Assembly: GCA_018907035.1 (NCBI GenBank)
Contig: JACCIC010000002.1
Span: 8,135,501-8,199,500 of the forward strand
Source: Sycobia sp. Sy_11
Taxonomy: Eukaryota > Arthropoda > Insecta > Hymenoptera > Epichrysomallidae
Direction of reading: 5' to 3'
Length of the DNA: 64,000 nucleotides
This document shows, piece after piece, positions 51,325 through 61,880 of the stretch; position 1 is the stretch's first letter; every line of letters begins with the position of its first letter. Below the pieces are notes generated by a model, which saw only the letters and a list, made by a program, of their open reading frames with translations, was not told the origin of the DNA and ran no database searches. A program made the translations under genes and the position numbers.

Positions 51325-53175
51325 TCAAGCAAAGTCATACTGCCAATCAATGGCACCTTCACCATTAAAATAATTAAGAAATTGCTCTCTCATTGCTATT
51401 GCAGCCTTGGTACTATTATTTGATCCAATATGCGTTACATCTTGGAACGCTATTGACTGATCTCTTTCATTAATATTTAAAATATTATCCACAGCAGCAT
51501 TGGACTGACACTCTATATCTGATATATATTTGTTACGAACGTCGTCCTCTCTATCTTGTAGCCTCAACCAGTTATGAAGACAAACTGTTGCTTTTATAAT
51601 TTTGATTGCTACTGGTATAGACATCATAATGCATTTCTGGAAAATTCGCCACCTAGCTGCCAAAATTCCAAAAGTATCATCAATGGTTTTCCTAGCACGT
51701 AATTGACGATAATTAAAAATTCGTTTTTCTTCACTAATATTCCCTTTTACTGGATAAGGTCGTAGCAAAAATGATTTTAAAGGAAATGCATCATCTCCTA
51801 CTAAGCAATATGAGAATGGTGGTCCATTAGCAGAAATTGGTGCTGGTAAAGGAACATTCATCTCATTATTGTTGAATTTTTCTCCTAGTTGACTTTCTTG
51901 AAAAATCCCTCCATCACTTCTTCGCCCATAACCACCAATATCGACATAGCGAAAGACATATTCTCCATCACAAACAGCTAAGAGTACGACACTGTGAGTA
52001 TCTTTATAATCATAGTATCTTGATTCATCATTGTCTGGACACTGTAATAGAAATATATTTACATTACAAAATAAAAATTCTTGTATGATATTCAAGGAAA
52101 TTCCATTCACCTGTATCACTACATGTTTACCATCAATGGCACCTATACAATGAGGGAAATTCCATTTCTTGTCATATACTTCTGCTATTTCAAGCCAATG
52201 TTTTTCTTTTAAGTTACTTGGTAAAACACTTGGCTGTAATTTTGCCCAAATTGCATCACAAGTTTCCTTGACAATTGTAGTAATGATGTTTGCATCCATC
52301 ATATATTGATGAGACATTGATGTAAGAGAATCACCCGAAGCAAGGTATCTTAACAATATCAACAGACTTATTAGATATCTTAATTCAATTTGATAAGCAA
52401 AAATCATCAAGTTTAAGTAATAATAAAAATTGTCTAAGGACTTAAACAAGAGTAGACAAACAAATTTAACACAAATACATCAACAACTCTGGCCGCTATC
52501 ACAATAAAGCTACACTCCTCTAATGCTTCAAGGTACCCTGAGATATTTAAATAACAATATTAAATATCCTCTATAATATTTATTCCATTTGTCATGTACA
52601 ACAAAGGAATATTATGTATTCCTCTTATATTTTTGTTTACTATTCTTGAAGCATTTACACAGGCTACACTAAGTAATATAAGTAATACAAATAAATCTTC
52701 TATTCTAAATACCTCAAGGTTACAAGTAACTTTTCCTTAACTCCTATAGTTTCTCCAACCAAATATTGCTTCTGTAAATCCTGTGCAACTAAATTCATCA
52801 ATTTTTCTAACTGTATAGTATTCAACCGAAGGCAATTATGAAATCTTAAATCTTCTAAATGTAAAATTGGAAGAAGTGCTTCAAAGAATCCATGCTCCTC
52901 TTTTTTCAAAAGAGAACTGCTACAAATGTACAATAAAAAAGATTAAACTGAATTTAAATGTAAGCATTTTTAATTATATATTTTTCACAAGCTAATGATT
53001 CTCCATACGTTTTTTTCTTAGGTTTTGTACTTTGACTTATAAATATAGACAAAACTGCAAGAAGTCTTTTTCTTCGTCTTCGACGTTGCTCACGAATACG
53101 TTTGATCGATTCAAGATATAGAGGATCATAAGTACACCACTCCATATTTGTTGAAGCATTTAATTGAGAAAACAT
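51325..53175 (-). CDS. PIF/Harbinger (HARBI1-like) DDE transposase (4 exons, 442 aa)
   Basis: Minus-strand exons are 53175-53009, 52919-52713, 52348-52111 and 52041-51325, totalling 1329 nt in frame. The first donor (AAC/GTATGG) is the least certain. The last intron, 69 bp (52042-52110), has no stop, so an unspliced reading runs through it. DDE_Tnp_4 features are: first Asp at 197 (HCIGAIDGKHV); GGYGRRSDGGIFQES; second Asp at 287 (LVGDDAFPL, LLRPYP); and the RAR-(x3)-FG motif at 319-329 (RARKTIDDTFGILAARWRIF). The position usually held by the catalytic Glu is Asp325. The N-terminus is basic (EQRRRRRKRL). It works with the MADF protein at 48529. The two genes being uninterrupted suggests recent activity, but the Glu-to-Asp change may matter. 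Confidence 0.88.
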
Positions 53176-53393
53176 TTCAAATTTAAATTTTCTTCTAATA
53201 AAAAATATTCCATAACAATACGCTGTTTACACGATCCATATATCTGTCATCTGATATTTTGGCTTTAGCAAGACTTGTTTACATATCCCGAATAATGTCC
53301 ATCCAAACCTGTTCTATACCAGTTCCAACATACAGTTTCATCATAATTCATTGATGCCGGCCACGGCCGTATGCCGGCTAAAATAGTGGAAGG
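53176..53393. other. Right flank of the Harbinger element
   Basis: No gene. A TGCCGGC word is repeated around a GGCCACGGCC palindrome (53,354-53,378). The transposon's right end should lie here. Confidence 0.35.
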
Positions 53394-53612
53394 GCAGAGA
53401 GGAGTGGAAACTCCACTGGCTTTACATGATGGAAAAAGCTTATCAAAAATTAGCCGGAGATAGTAGTTCAGATTTGCCCGGTAGACTTCGCCGTCTTAGG
53501 AATACCTTAATGGTTCTGTGTCTAACAGAGAGAGAAAGCAAAAGCCAAAGCGAGTAACGGGAAGAAAAGAAGCAGAAATAGAGGATCAGAGATTTAACTT
53601 ACCCCTTTCTTG
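53394..53612 (+). repeat. Fold-back element, single arm
   Basis: Matches the left arm of 15321-16005 (GAAAAAGCTTATCAAAAATTAGCC, AACAGAGAGAGAAAGC, GATTTAACTT). The opposite arm is absent. Confidence 0.8.
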
Positions 53613-53971
53613 TTTCGCTTTTGTTAATTTGCTTTTTTTAATTAAAAAATAAGTCTTTATACTTAAAATATTTTTTTAAATAATATACTATATTCTACAA
53701 CTCCATAGCATATTTAAAAAAAAGATACATGTGATATGATTGTTTTCTTTACATTTTAATTAAGCACCTAAAAAAATGAAATGAAATTACATATATTTTG
53801 ATTAGAAACATAACTATCATTAACACTGTAAATGTCTGTGTTCTTATCACATTTAATTTTTATTATTTTGTGTACTTTTTATGATTGTTCGCTATACCAA
53901 TAGCACACAATAAATTTTAGCAGTTTAATGTTAAATCATACGATCAAAACTTAAATTCATATTAACATAAC
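53613..53971. other. AT-rich DNA, no gene recognised
   Basis: A+T-rich spacer between the fold-back arm and the BEL/Pao remnant. Confidence 0.5.
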
Positions 53972-54425
53972 TTAAGTGAAATTGTTTGTAGCAATTTCCC
54001 CTTGTGAAACCCTATCGTTAATATGGAGTATTAATGTAGTCTTAACTCTGGTACAATACTTCTTATGCTTCACTTTGATAATTGTATATACGTATGCCAC
54101 CAATGCTGCCTGTGCGAGAGGGCACATGTGATAGCTCTGTACGCAATCGGTAATGAAATCGTTATACACGCTTGCGAGTCTTTTGTCTCGTTTCATGCGG
54201 CGATTCATTGTCGTCAAGACGAGTTGCGCCTGTGTCAAACTCTCTCCGAGCCTGGTAGTGGATCCTTCTTCAAATATTGGAATGATGTACCATTCATTTG
54301 GATGCTGATTATGGCTGTTGACAGAGAGCTGCTCACATTGAACATCAGCCAGGGTCTCTCTCACCATATGAGGCCCATTTTCGATTGACCAGAATCGTTG
54401 AATAAGATGAAGAACCCATTCATGG
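53972..54425 (-). pseudogene. BEL/Pao polyprotein remnant, segment just before reverse transcriptase
   Basis: The minus-strand frame (155 codons with its start) carries LIQRFWSIENG, GESLTQAQLVLTTMNRRMK and VYNDFITD. These are the order and spacing of the stretch between the protease and reverse-transcriptase domains of BEL/Pao elements. Downstream reverse transcriptase, RNase H and integrase are missing. Its upstream half lies at 56684-57540, beyond an insertion. Confidence 0.75.
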
Positions 54426-54504
54426 TGCGACGAGCACATAGTCTCGCGCAGATTATATTGTATTTAGATTTAAGTTCGTATATTAAAATCGCGAAGTCGC
54501 GAGC

Positions 54505-54522
54505 GGCGCGGGGTTAAGCGCC
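54505..54522 (+). other. Isolated hairpin with GGGTTAAGCG core
   Basis: GGCGC (54505-54509) pairs with GCGCC (54518-54522) around GGGGTTAA. GGGTTAAGCG is one base off the loop core of the region A hairpins. Confidence 0.45.
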
Positions 54523-54920
54523 AGCAGCATCGCAAAGACGCGCAAGCGCTTTTGATATAAAATTATAGGTTGATTGATATAAAATTATAGGTAGTATGTA
54601 AAGTCCAAGCGAGAAAAAGAAAAAGGCGGAAACAAAAAAATAATGAACATTAAATACTCGATTAAATGCATTATTTTTACTTTATGTTATAGATATATGG
54701 AACGTCCGCCGGGAAATAAATAGCGACGTATTCTCGTGCCAAGGACAGATATTTTTTTAATGTTAAATTTATATTCTTTTGTTATCTTTTTTTTTGTAAA
54801 TAGTAATTTATCAAATTCTTTATATTTTTATTGTTTTATGTTTTTTTTTGTAAAATTTAGAAATAAACAAAGACCTTTCTTAGTAGAAAAAAAAACCCAA
54901 ATCCAAATTTTATAATATTA

Positions 54921-56206
54921 TTAGGAGTGTGAATAAGTCTTTCCCGTTTTTTGTAAGAGATGGCGCCACCAATACTGTGCGAGTATTCAATGGTTACATA
55001 TGTCATAATCAAAGCTTATTCATATGTCAACAATTCCATACTAACACATTAGTTAAAATTTTTTCGCATCATAAATTTTTGATATCGTGAAAATGTCGAA
55101 ATTTGAGCCGAGTCGACGTCATTTGCGGGAAGTTTCACTTTATTGGTTCAATTTGAAGAAATCTGCTGCCGAGACGCATCGATTGCTTCAGGAGGCTTAT
55201 GGAGAAGGTTGTGTCGATGATTCAAGTGTTCGCGGATGGTTTCGACGCTTAAAAAGCGGTGATTTCGACGTGGAAGACAAGGAGCGTTCCGGGCGGCCGC
55301 AAATCTTTGAAGATCGAGAATTGGCGACTTTGCTTGATGAAGATTCTTGTCAAACGCAAGAAGAACTTGCTGAAGCATTGAGAGTTGACCGAACAACCAT
55401 TTCCAAGCGTTTGAAAGCCATGGGAATGATCCAAAAGCAAGGAAATTGGGTGCCGTACGGACTGAAGCTGAGAGACGTCGAACGGCGTTCTTTCACTTGC
55501 GAACAGCTGCTTCAGCGACATAAAAGAAAGGGTTTTCTGCATCGTATCGTGACTGGCGATGAAAAGTGGATTCGTTACGATAATCCGAAGCGAAGAAAAT
55601 CATGGGGACTACCCGGCCATGCATCATCATCGACGGCCAAGCCAAATATTCATGGCGCCAAGCTCATGCTCTGTATATGGTGGGACCAGCTAGGTGTGGT
55701 TTACTATGAGCTTCTGAAACCGAATGAAAGGATCACAGGCGAGGTCTATCGACGACAATTGATGCGTTTGAGCCGCGCACTGCGAGAAAAACGGCCACAA
55801 TACTCCGACAGGCACGACAAAGTTATTTTGCAACATGACAATGCTCGCCCACATGTTGCATCGCCGGTGAAAACATACTTAGAAACGCTCAAATGGGAAG
55901 TCCTACCCCACCCGCCGTATAGTCCAGACGTTGCTCCGTCTGATTACCATCTCTTCAGATCGATGACGCATGGCCTGGCTGACCAGCACTTCCATTCCTA
56001 CGAGGAAGCCAAAAAATGGATGGATGACTGGATAGAGGCCAAACCGGTCGAATTTTTTCGCAACGGGATTCGTATGTTGCCAGAAAGATGGGAAAAAGTT
56101 GTAGCTAGCGATGGCCAATACTTTCAATAATTCATTTGTAACCATTTTTTCACAATAAAGGCTCAAAATTTGAAAAAAAACGGGAAAGACTTATTCACAT
56201 ACCTGA
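54921..56206 (+). mobile_element. Mariner transposon, mauritiana type, copy 2 (complete)
   Basis: 1286 bp with the same ends as copy 1 (TTAGGAGTGTGAATAAG and CTTATTCACATACCTGA). TA duplications are at 54919-54920 and 56207-56208. It lies in opposite orientation to copy 1, about 15 kb away, and is nested in the LTR-like insertion. Confidence 0.97.
55093..56130 (+). CDS. Mariner transposase, uninterrupted copy 2 (345 aa)
   Basis: Same protein as copy 1 with eight substitutions: C47R, F53L, G97R, E123G, F133S, P257S, V310M and N317K (copy 1 to copy 2). Asp156, Asp249 and Asp284 are kept and there is no stop. E123G falls in the WVP-(H/Y)-EL linker motif, which in Mos1 takes part in dimer contacts and is usually invariant, so this copy is the less likely of the two to be active. 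Confidence 0.95.
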   Translation: MSKFEPSRRHLREVSLYWFNLKKSAAETHRLLQEAYGEGCVDDSSVRGWFRRLKSGDFDVEDKERSGRPQIFEDRELATLLDEDSCQTQEELAEALRVDRTTISKRLKAMGMIQKQGNWVPYGLKLRDVERRSFTCEQLLQRHKRKGFLHRIVTGDEKWIRYDNPKRRKSWGLPGHASSSTAKPNIHGAKLMLCIWWDQLGVVYYELLKPNERITGEVYRRQLMRLSRALREKRPQYSDRHDKVILQHDNARPHVASPVKTYLETLKWEVLPHPPYSPDVAPSDYHLFRSMTHGLADQHFHSYEEAKKWMDDWIEAKPVEFFRNGIRMLPERWEKVVASDGQYFQ

Positions 56207-56222
56207 TACAATAAACATAAAG

Positions 56223-56662
56223 ATACTATCTTACTCTGGGGTGATGAGCGAGAATAAGAAGTATATATTTTTATTGAACAAAGTTAAGTAGAACATCAAA
56301 GACAAATATATTATCTTGCTCTGGCGTGGTGAGCGAGAGCGACTAGTATATTTGTCTCAAAGTATAGAAAGAGTCCACTGGACGGTAACTTGGTGGCGTG
56401 CTGAGCGACCAAGTGGCTTAGGCGTGTTGAGTCGAAGCCATAGCCTTCCAGTGTGAGACCCCTGCAATAAAATAACCGTTGTACGAGAAAAACTTGTAGC
56501 TTGCTGAGCGATCAGTGGTCGAGGCGTGTTGAGCTGAAGCCATGCTCGTACAGCGAGTAAAGAAACGGAGCAGGGTATCGGGGAGTCCGAGTACAGAACC
56601 TGGTGGCGTGTTGACCGACCAGGGGCCGAGGCGTGCTGAGCCGGAGCCACGAAGTAACGGAC
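56223..56662 (+). other. Array of conserved-loop stem-loops, region B
   Basis: B0: stem 56223-56237 with 56251-56264. B1: outer AGACAAATATA (56300) with TATATTTGTCT (56347), inner GCTCT/AGAGC (56318, 56336), loop GGCGTGGTGAGCG. B2: outer CACTGGA/TCCAGTG (56376, 56447), inner ACTTGGT/ACCAAGT (56388, 56408) and GGCTT/AAGCC (56415, 56435). B3: outer TGTACGAG/CTCGTACA (56480, 56545) with two degenerate inner hairpins. B4: outer GTCCG/CGGAC (56585, 56658), inner CCTGGT/ACCAGG (56599, 56618) and GGC/GCC. Loops keep GGCGTGYTGAGCG. Stem sequences differ between modules but remain paired. Confidence 0.65.
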
Positions 56663-56683
56663 GAATGGGTACACACTGTTACA

Positions 56684-57540
56684 ATGGCAATAAATTTGAG
56701 TGCAGAGTTCCTTAAGTATTACAGACGGCTTGGCGACTGATTCCGTGCCGGTTTGCATCAAGCCAAATATCGTTTGTTGGACAATCAACTGTTCTCGAAA
56801 AAGGATTCTAGGAAGGAGGATTTTCCCGTACACAAATGATGTCCACTTCCCCTGGGGTAGTGAAGTCTCGATCTGCTAGATGGAATCCGAGGCAGCTGAC
56901 CGCGCTGGGTTTTGCAAGAATGAAGGAGGGTGTAGTGATAGCGAGACATTTGAGAGCGACATTTGAGGCGTCATAGCCAATGTATTGGTCATGGAATTAG
57001 TCGTGCAAACGAAAGTGCGTGCGATTGAGAACTGAGTTGATACGTCATACTTCAGATACGCTGTTGTTGACTCGCTCCAAATAATCGCCGCATTTCTTGG
57101 CAATGTTTACATTCATAAGACTGACAAGCAGGGGTCTAGTAGAGCTCTGATTTTCTCCTTATATCTCTGCTTATCACCAATTATAATTATAGCGATGGGA
57201 AGGACTGAGGGTCAGATACGGGGCCCCGATTTTCCTATGATATTAGACGCCATTGATGACATACCATCGGGTCGCGTGATTTTGCTTCGAAATTGCTTCA
57301 TCGGTGTGAGCGTCAATAATCAAGTATTTGTGCGCCTCATCGAGTGAATCAGCGTATGATGCAAATGGCCACATAACTGGCATGTAAACTTGGAAGGGAT
57401 ATTTTCTCACTGAATGGCTGTCTCTTAAGCAGTTATAACATATTTGGCTATTTGACGCTAGATTTCTTCGATCGACAGAATTCATAGCTTTGAACCTTTC
57501 ACAATAGCCGATATAATTTTGCGCCGAACTAGCGGAGCAG
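56684..57540 (-). pseudogene. BEL/Pao gag-protease remnant
   Basis: Minus strand, decayed with several stops and shifts. A gag zinc-knuckle start lies at about 57,540-57,400 (FKAMNSVDRRNLAS, then CYNCLRDSHSVRK). A retropepsin-like active site follows near 57,130 (RALLD, where Asp-Ser-Gly would be expected but Asp-Pro is found). The conserved protease end is at 56,835-56,720 (YGKILLP and QQTIFG). The next expected segment is at 53972-54425, beyond the insertion. Together they describe one broken BEL/Pao retrotransposon in minus orientation. A minus frame at 57567-57848 may be upstream gag but is not recognisable. Confidence 0.72.
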
Positions 57541-57849
57541 GCATCGCTTGGTGTTAAACCATCATGTTATGTGCATCTGTGATCAAACGCGAAAGTTCTG
57601 AGTCGATTGTCTTCCATGTCACGCAGCGTCGTTTTTGCAATTCGGTTAGTTGGGCGCATGTTAGTAATAAGTAGTATACGTATGTTCGTAGTAAGTACTG
57701 TATTCCGATTTCTCGCTCTGAACCTTGCCGATATTGTGGTGGCGTCAGGCTCCCTCTTGCTCGCTCCCTTACTTACCTCTTCAGTTCTTCGTATCATCGT
57801 CGGCCTGTGAAAAACTACATTTATCAATACATATATGTATATATACATA

Positions 57850-58907
57850 CATATTTATGTGTACTTTTCATATACACGTTTATGCACGTCTCGTAAAATT
57901 CAAAGAGAATTCTTTAAATAAGAAAAAATTGAATTAAAAATTAAAAAATATAAAAAAATTATTCATAGATGAATACGTATCTTTTAACAATTTTGGATAT
58001 CCATTAACCTATGAGTTCTGTTATATCACTGATTTTTACTAATTTTTAGATTTAATTTTTTATTATACAGATAATGGGTCGTCTTCAATATTAAGACAAG
58101 CAAATGTTCAGATCTCATTTCGAAATATTATTGAAATGTTTTTTTCACTTTTTTATGTTATTATAGTTCTCCATACAACAATTGATGGTATAGCACTTTC
58201 TTTCAAATATTTTCGCTGCGATGGTTTAGCTGCAATAAATCTGTTCTAGTTAAATCTTAAATACTGATTAAATTAAAACATATGTTAACTGGTAAACATA
58301 AAAAATTGCATGACTTGTCAGACTTCGACTTAACGTAGACAGACTATTAGGTTGAATAAATTGAGCACAAACCTCATTTGAAGCAATAATTGAATGAAAG
58401 TAGAATATATTTACAAGAAATTACAAAGGTGCTTGAACGTCCCTGATACAGTTCGAGAGCTGTTGCTAATCTGATTCATGCTCATTTCCGAGCGTATAAG
58501 AATACGTTATCCATTTCCATATACACCAAATTTATTCTTCAAATATTAAGGTTAACCATGATTGGCGAGATACGATTTACTGAAGGCGCGATCGATTTCG
58601 CGATTTACAGATTTAACATTAATATAATGGAACTGAATGATTTACATTAATATAATGGAACTGAATTGCGACCGTAATTTAATTAGTTACTCTAATAAGC
58701 GTGAAAATTTCTCAATATATTTATATGTCGTAACAAAATCACTCTCCTTAAAATGATGGCTACATATTCTATTATATTTTTTGAAGTCTAATATTTATCT
58801 GGACGTATTGCTTTAACCACCTATCTTTTAAATTATTATCTTTTGGAAACAGATGAACTTTGCTCGCATTATTTTTATATTTAAACACAACATAACCTTC
58901 CATATTA
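57850..58907. other. AT-rich intergenic DNA
   Basis: No gene recognised. An imperfect direct repeat TTACATTAATATAATGGAACTGAAT occurs twice at about 58,615-58,665. Confidence 0.5.
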
Positions 58908-60147
58908 TTAGGTTGTCAAATATCTCTCTTCCGCCTTTTTGTCTTATGAATTTCGCGGCTATGTACAAAGCGCTACAGAGCTCGTATCTGGCAATACTAT
59001 ACATCATTTGAAAGGTCTTGACGTAACGTACAAAACGACGCTATGCATGATTAGTTTGGATATTGCGTTCAAAAGTTATAGACATGTAAACATGGAGTTC
59101 ACTAACGCCGAAATTCGCGCTATTTTAAAGTTTTCCTTCGTCAAAGGCAAATCCGCTAGAGAAACGTTCCGTGAGATTAATGGTGTTTTGGGGGATGGCA
59201 CGCTATCAGTTCGGACTGCAGAGAAATGGTTTCGACGATTCAAGGCGGTGAAAACGACACCATGGATGAGCCAGCCGGCGGAAAACCTGTGACGACGAAT
59301 ACCGATCAAACCATGGAATTTATGGAGTTAGACCGGCATGTGGCATCTCGTGACATTGTCCAGAAGATGAGAGTTAGTCACCAAACCATTTTAAACTATC
59401 TGCTGAAGACGACATACAAAAAAACTTGATCTTTGGGTGCCGCTTTAGATGCCTTCTGGACCGAATCAACGCCTGCGATGTGCTCTTGAAACGGAACGAA
59501 CTCGACCCATTTTTGAAGCGCATAGTAACTGGCGACAAATAATCGATCACATACGACAATATCAAGCGAAAACGGTCGTGATCGAAGGCCCATCGGCCGT
59601 CCCAAACAGTGGCTATGTCGGGATGGTGAGATTGGAAGGGAATCATCCACTATGAGCTGCTCCCATATGGCCAGACGCTTAATTCTACCATCTACTGTGA
59701 ACAACTGGACCGCTTGAAACAGGCTATCGACCAGAAAAGGTCTACAATTGGCCAACAGGAAGGGTGTAGTGTTCCACTAGGACAACGCCAGATCACACCC
59801 TTTGTTGTTCACTCGTCAGAAGGTACGAAAGTTCGGATGGTTTTATCGCACCCACCATATAGCCCGGACATAACGCCAAGTAATTACCACCTGTTCCTGT
59901 CCATGTCGAACGCCCTTGGTGGTGTAAAGTTGGACTCAAAAGAGGCTTGTGAAAAGTGGCTGTCCGAGTTCTTCGCAAATAAGGAGAGGGGTTTCTACGA
60001 GAGGGGTATTACGAAGTTGCCATCTAGATGGAAACAGATTATCGAACAATACGGTACATATTTAAAGTAAATCCGACCACTGTAACACTTTTTATAAAGC
60101 ATTGAATGAAGCCCAAAAAAGCGGAAGGGAGATATTTGACAACCTAA
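58908..60147 (+). mobile_element. Mellifera-type mariner, decayed
   Basis: Inverted ends TTAGGTTGTCAAATATCTC and GAGATATTTGACAACCTAA, flanked by TA (58906-58907 and 60148-60149). 1240 bp, slightly shorter than a full element because of deletions. Confidence 0.93.
59092..60070 (+). pseudogene. Mellifera-type mariner transposase, frameshifted
   Basis: The natural start is ATG 59092 (MEFTNAEIRAILKFSFVKGK). The helix-turn-helix part runs to about 59,260, where a frameshift moves it into another frame (ENDTMDEPAGGKPVTTNTDQ). A stop follows LKTTYKKT at about 59,429, and further shifts break the middle. The end is readable (SHPPYSPDITPSNYHLFLSM, with Asn in the third catalytic Asp position), then FANKERGFYERGITKLPSRW to a stop at 60070. 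It is clearly dead. Confidence 0.9.
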
Positions 60148-60149
60148 TA

Positions 60150-61600
60150 ACTGTATTAAAAATACTTTCAAAGTAGCTTGGTCAGGGCATATATAAACAT
60201 TAAGTTATTACATTGTTAGGCTATTATCTATAGTTATCATAGGATTTATCGTATTATATTATTTTATAAGAAAATTTTCAATTTATTTTAAGCATGTGAA
60301 AATATTTCGATTAAAGTGATTTAAGTATTTCTGATATATTTACCATAAAAATATTCTTTCCATTATATTATTAATTACTAAATTTATTACAATAATATTG
60401 TTCTGTTATTTTTCAAATTTCATGGGATGGCCCTCTATGTCAACTGGCACAACCTAACGGTGGAAAAGCCCTCATTCTGAAAATCGCACACTCATATACG
60501 AATATCCAAAATTCGAAGTGTAAATTTCTTAAAAAATATATTTTAAATATAGTTTTAAATCGCATCCAAATTCAATAAACATTATTTTGCATCATCATTT
60601 GAACAAAATATACATTCAAATTCCTTATCTTTTTCTATTACAAATATTTACTATTTGTATTTTCTTTGATTGATTCTTATTTTTGAATATTATTTCAAAT
60701 GGAAAGATCTTTAAGAACATCTTAAGACATATTTACTTTTTATAAAATTGTGACGCTCCGTCTCCACTCTGCTTACGGTTGATTTTGTTTTTCTGCTTAT
60801 TTTTATATTTATTAGGGTTCCATTGAAGAGGGAGGAACGTATCGGGACTGGTAGTTGGAAATTGTGGTGAATAACTCTTAACTCATTTATGCTTTTTAAA
60901 TTATAAACAATTAATTTATTCTTATTAATAAATACAAAAATAATTATAAAACAAATGCAACATCTAAATAATAAATCAAAATAAATTATTATTTCGCTTT
61001 TTGTACATCTTATATATTTATATACATATATTTACAAGTATCGCGCATTAATCCGATTATTTCGGGTTCCGAGATTTCAAACGGCCTTCACCTATATTGT
61101 TTCTCTTTCTATTATTTCTGTATTTCCATATATTTATTCGCACGGCTCAGTTTGTTTACTTACATAAAACCGAGTGTTTTTAACAATATTATTCTGGAAC
61201 GACACTTGTTCGTTTTTATATTACTCTAAGGAGTGCCTTAATCAATAATATATAAAGATCGAAATTTTAATAAGGATAAATTTAATTATTACTAAAATTA
61301 TCGCTCCCAAGTGCGTATTTGATAAATTAAATAATTTATTTAATAGACTAGTTCTATTTACATGACTTGCAATTTCAGCTATCTGTCTGGCAAAAGTTTG
61401 CCGGCGTATTATAATAATTTAATTCAGAAATAGAGGCATATTTTCTACGAATAAATTATATTTGGCCTCTAATTTAAATGCTTTTATTTCGCTGACTTTT
61501 TCTTATGCCTTTTTCCCGACGAAACAAAAATTACCTTTTCGGAAGTCAGGTGTGCCTGTTCTCCTGAGCTAGTAATTCTTATTAACTCTTTCTACGAGTA
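60150..61600. other. AT-rich intergenic DNA
   Basis: Nothing coding recognised. Confidence 0.5.
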
Positions 61601-61642
61601 AAGATGCCTTCCTTTTCGATCAGTCGAAGGAATATCGATCTA

Positions 61643-61880
61643 TTTCGTTACTCGAGAGGCATTCTTCCTCAACGAGTACCGAAAGTAAATTACTCTCGTA
61701 AAAGGATGTATCGGTCGGTTGTTTTGTTTCGTTTCGTTGCTCGACAGGTATCCTTCCTGAACGAGTACCGAAATCAAATCTGTTCCAGGGAAAAGGAGAA
61801 TCGGTTGGAGTTTTGTCGATTCGTTTCGTCCCTCGAGAGGTATCCTTCCTCAACGAGTGCCGAAAGTAAATCGCGCTCAA
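61643..61880 (+). repeat. About 90-bp tandem repeat, 2.6 units plus a partial leading unit
   Basis: TTTCGTTACTCGAGAGG (61643), TTTCGTTGCTCGACAGG (61732) and TTTCGTCCCTCGAGAGG (61824) each precede a TCCTTCCT-(C/G)-AACGAGT-(A/G)-CCGAAA run. Periods are 89 and 92 bp. The frames of about 95 codons on both strands follow from the repeat. Confidence 0.8.

Larger units (their letters stand above)
54426..56683 (+). mobile_element. TG...CA insertion into the BEL/Pao element, LTR-like, carrying stem-loops and a nested mariner
   Basis: It is flanked by ATGG on both sides (54422-54425 and 56684-56687). It starts TGCGACGAGC and ends CACTGTTACA. Without the mariner it is about 970 bp. Frames of the BEL/Pao remnant on the two sides are compatible when one ATGG is dropped, which supports the borders. 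Size, TG...CA ends and short duplication fit a solo LTR of another retrotransposon; strand is uncertain. The minus-strand reading starts TGTAACAGTG, which is also LTR-like. It carries hairpins at both ends (54505-54522 and 56223-56662). Confidence 0.55.

Noticed and set aside
52042..52110. Coding extension of the Harbinger transposase
   Set aside because: It has no stop, but it breaks the family alignment between the DGKHV motif and the next conserved block, and has a GTGAAT donor and TTACAG acceptor, so it is an intron.
54065..54388. 107-codon + strand frame
   Set aside because: It is the antisense of the recognised BEL/Pao remnant on the minus strand.
56223..56662. Hammerhead ribozymes, because one loop reads GTGATGAGCG
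   Set aside because: The hammerhead core needs CTGATGA plus a GAAA partner and a three-helix junction around them; GAAA is missing and the other loops lack GATGA.
61643..61880. CRISPR-like array
   Set aside because: The whole 90-bp unit is similar, with no unique spacers, and the context is an animal genome.
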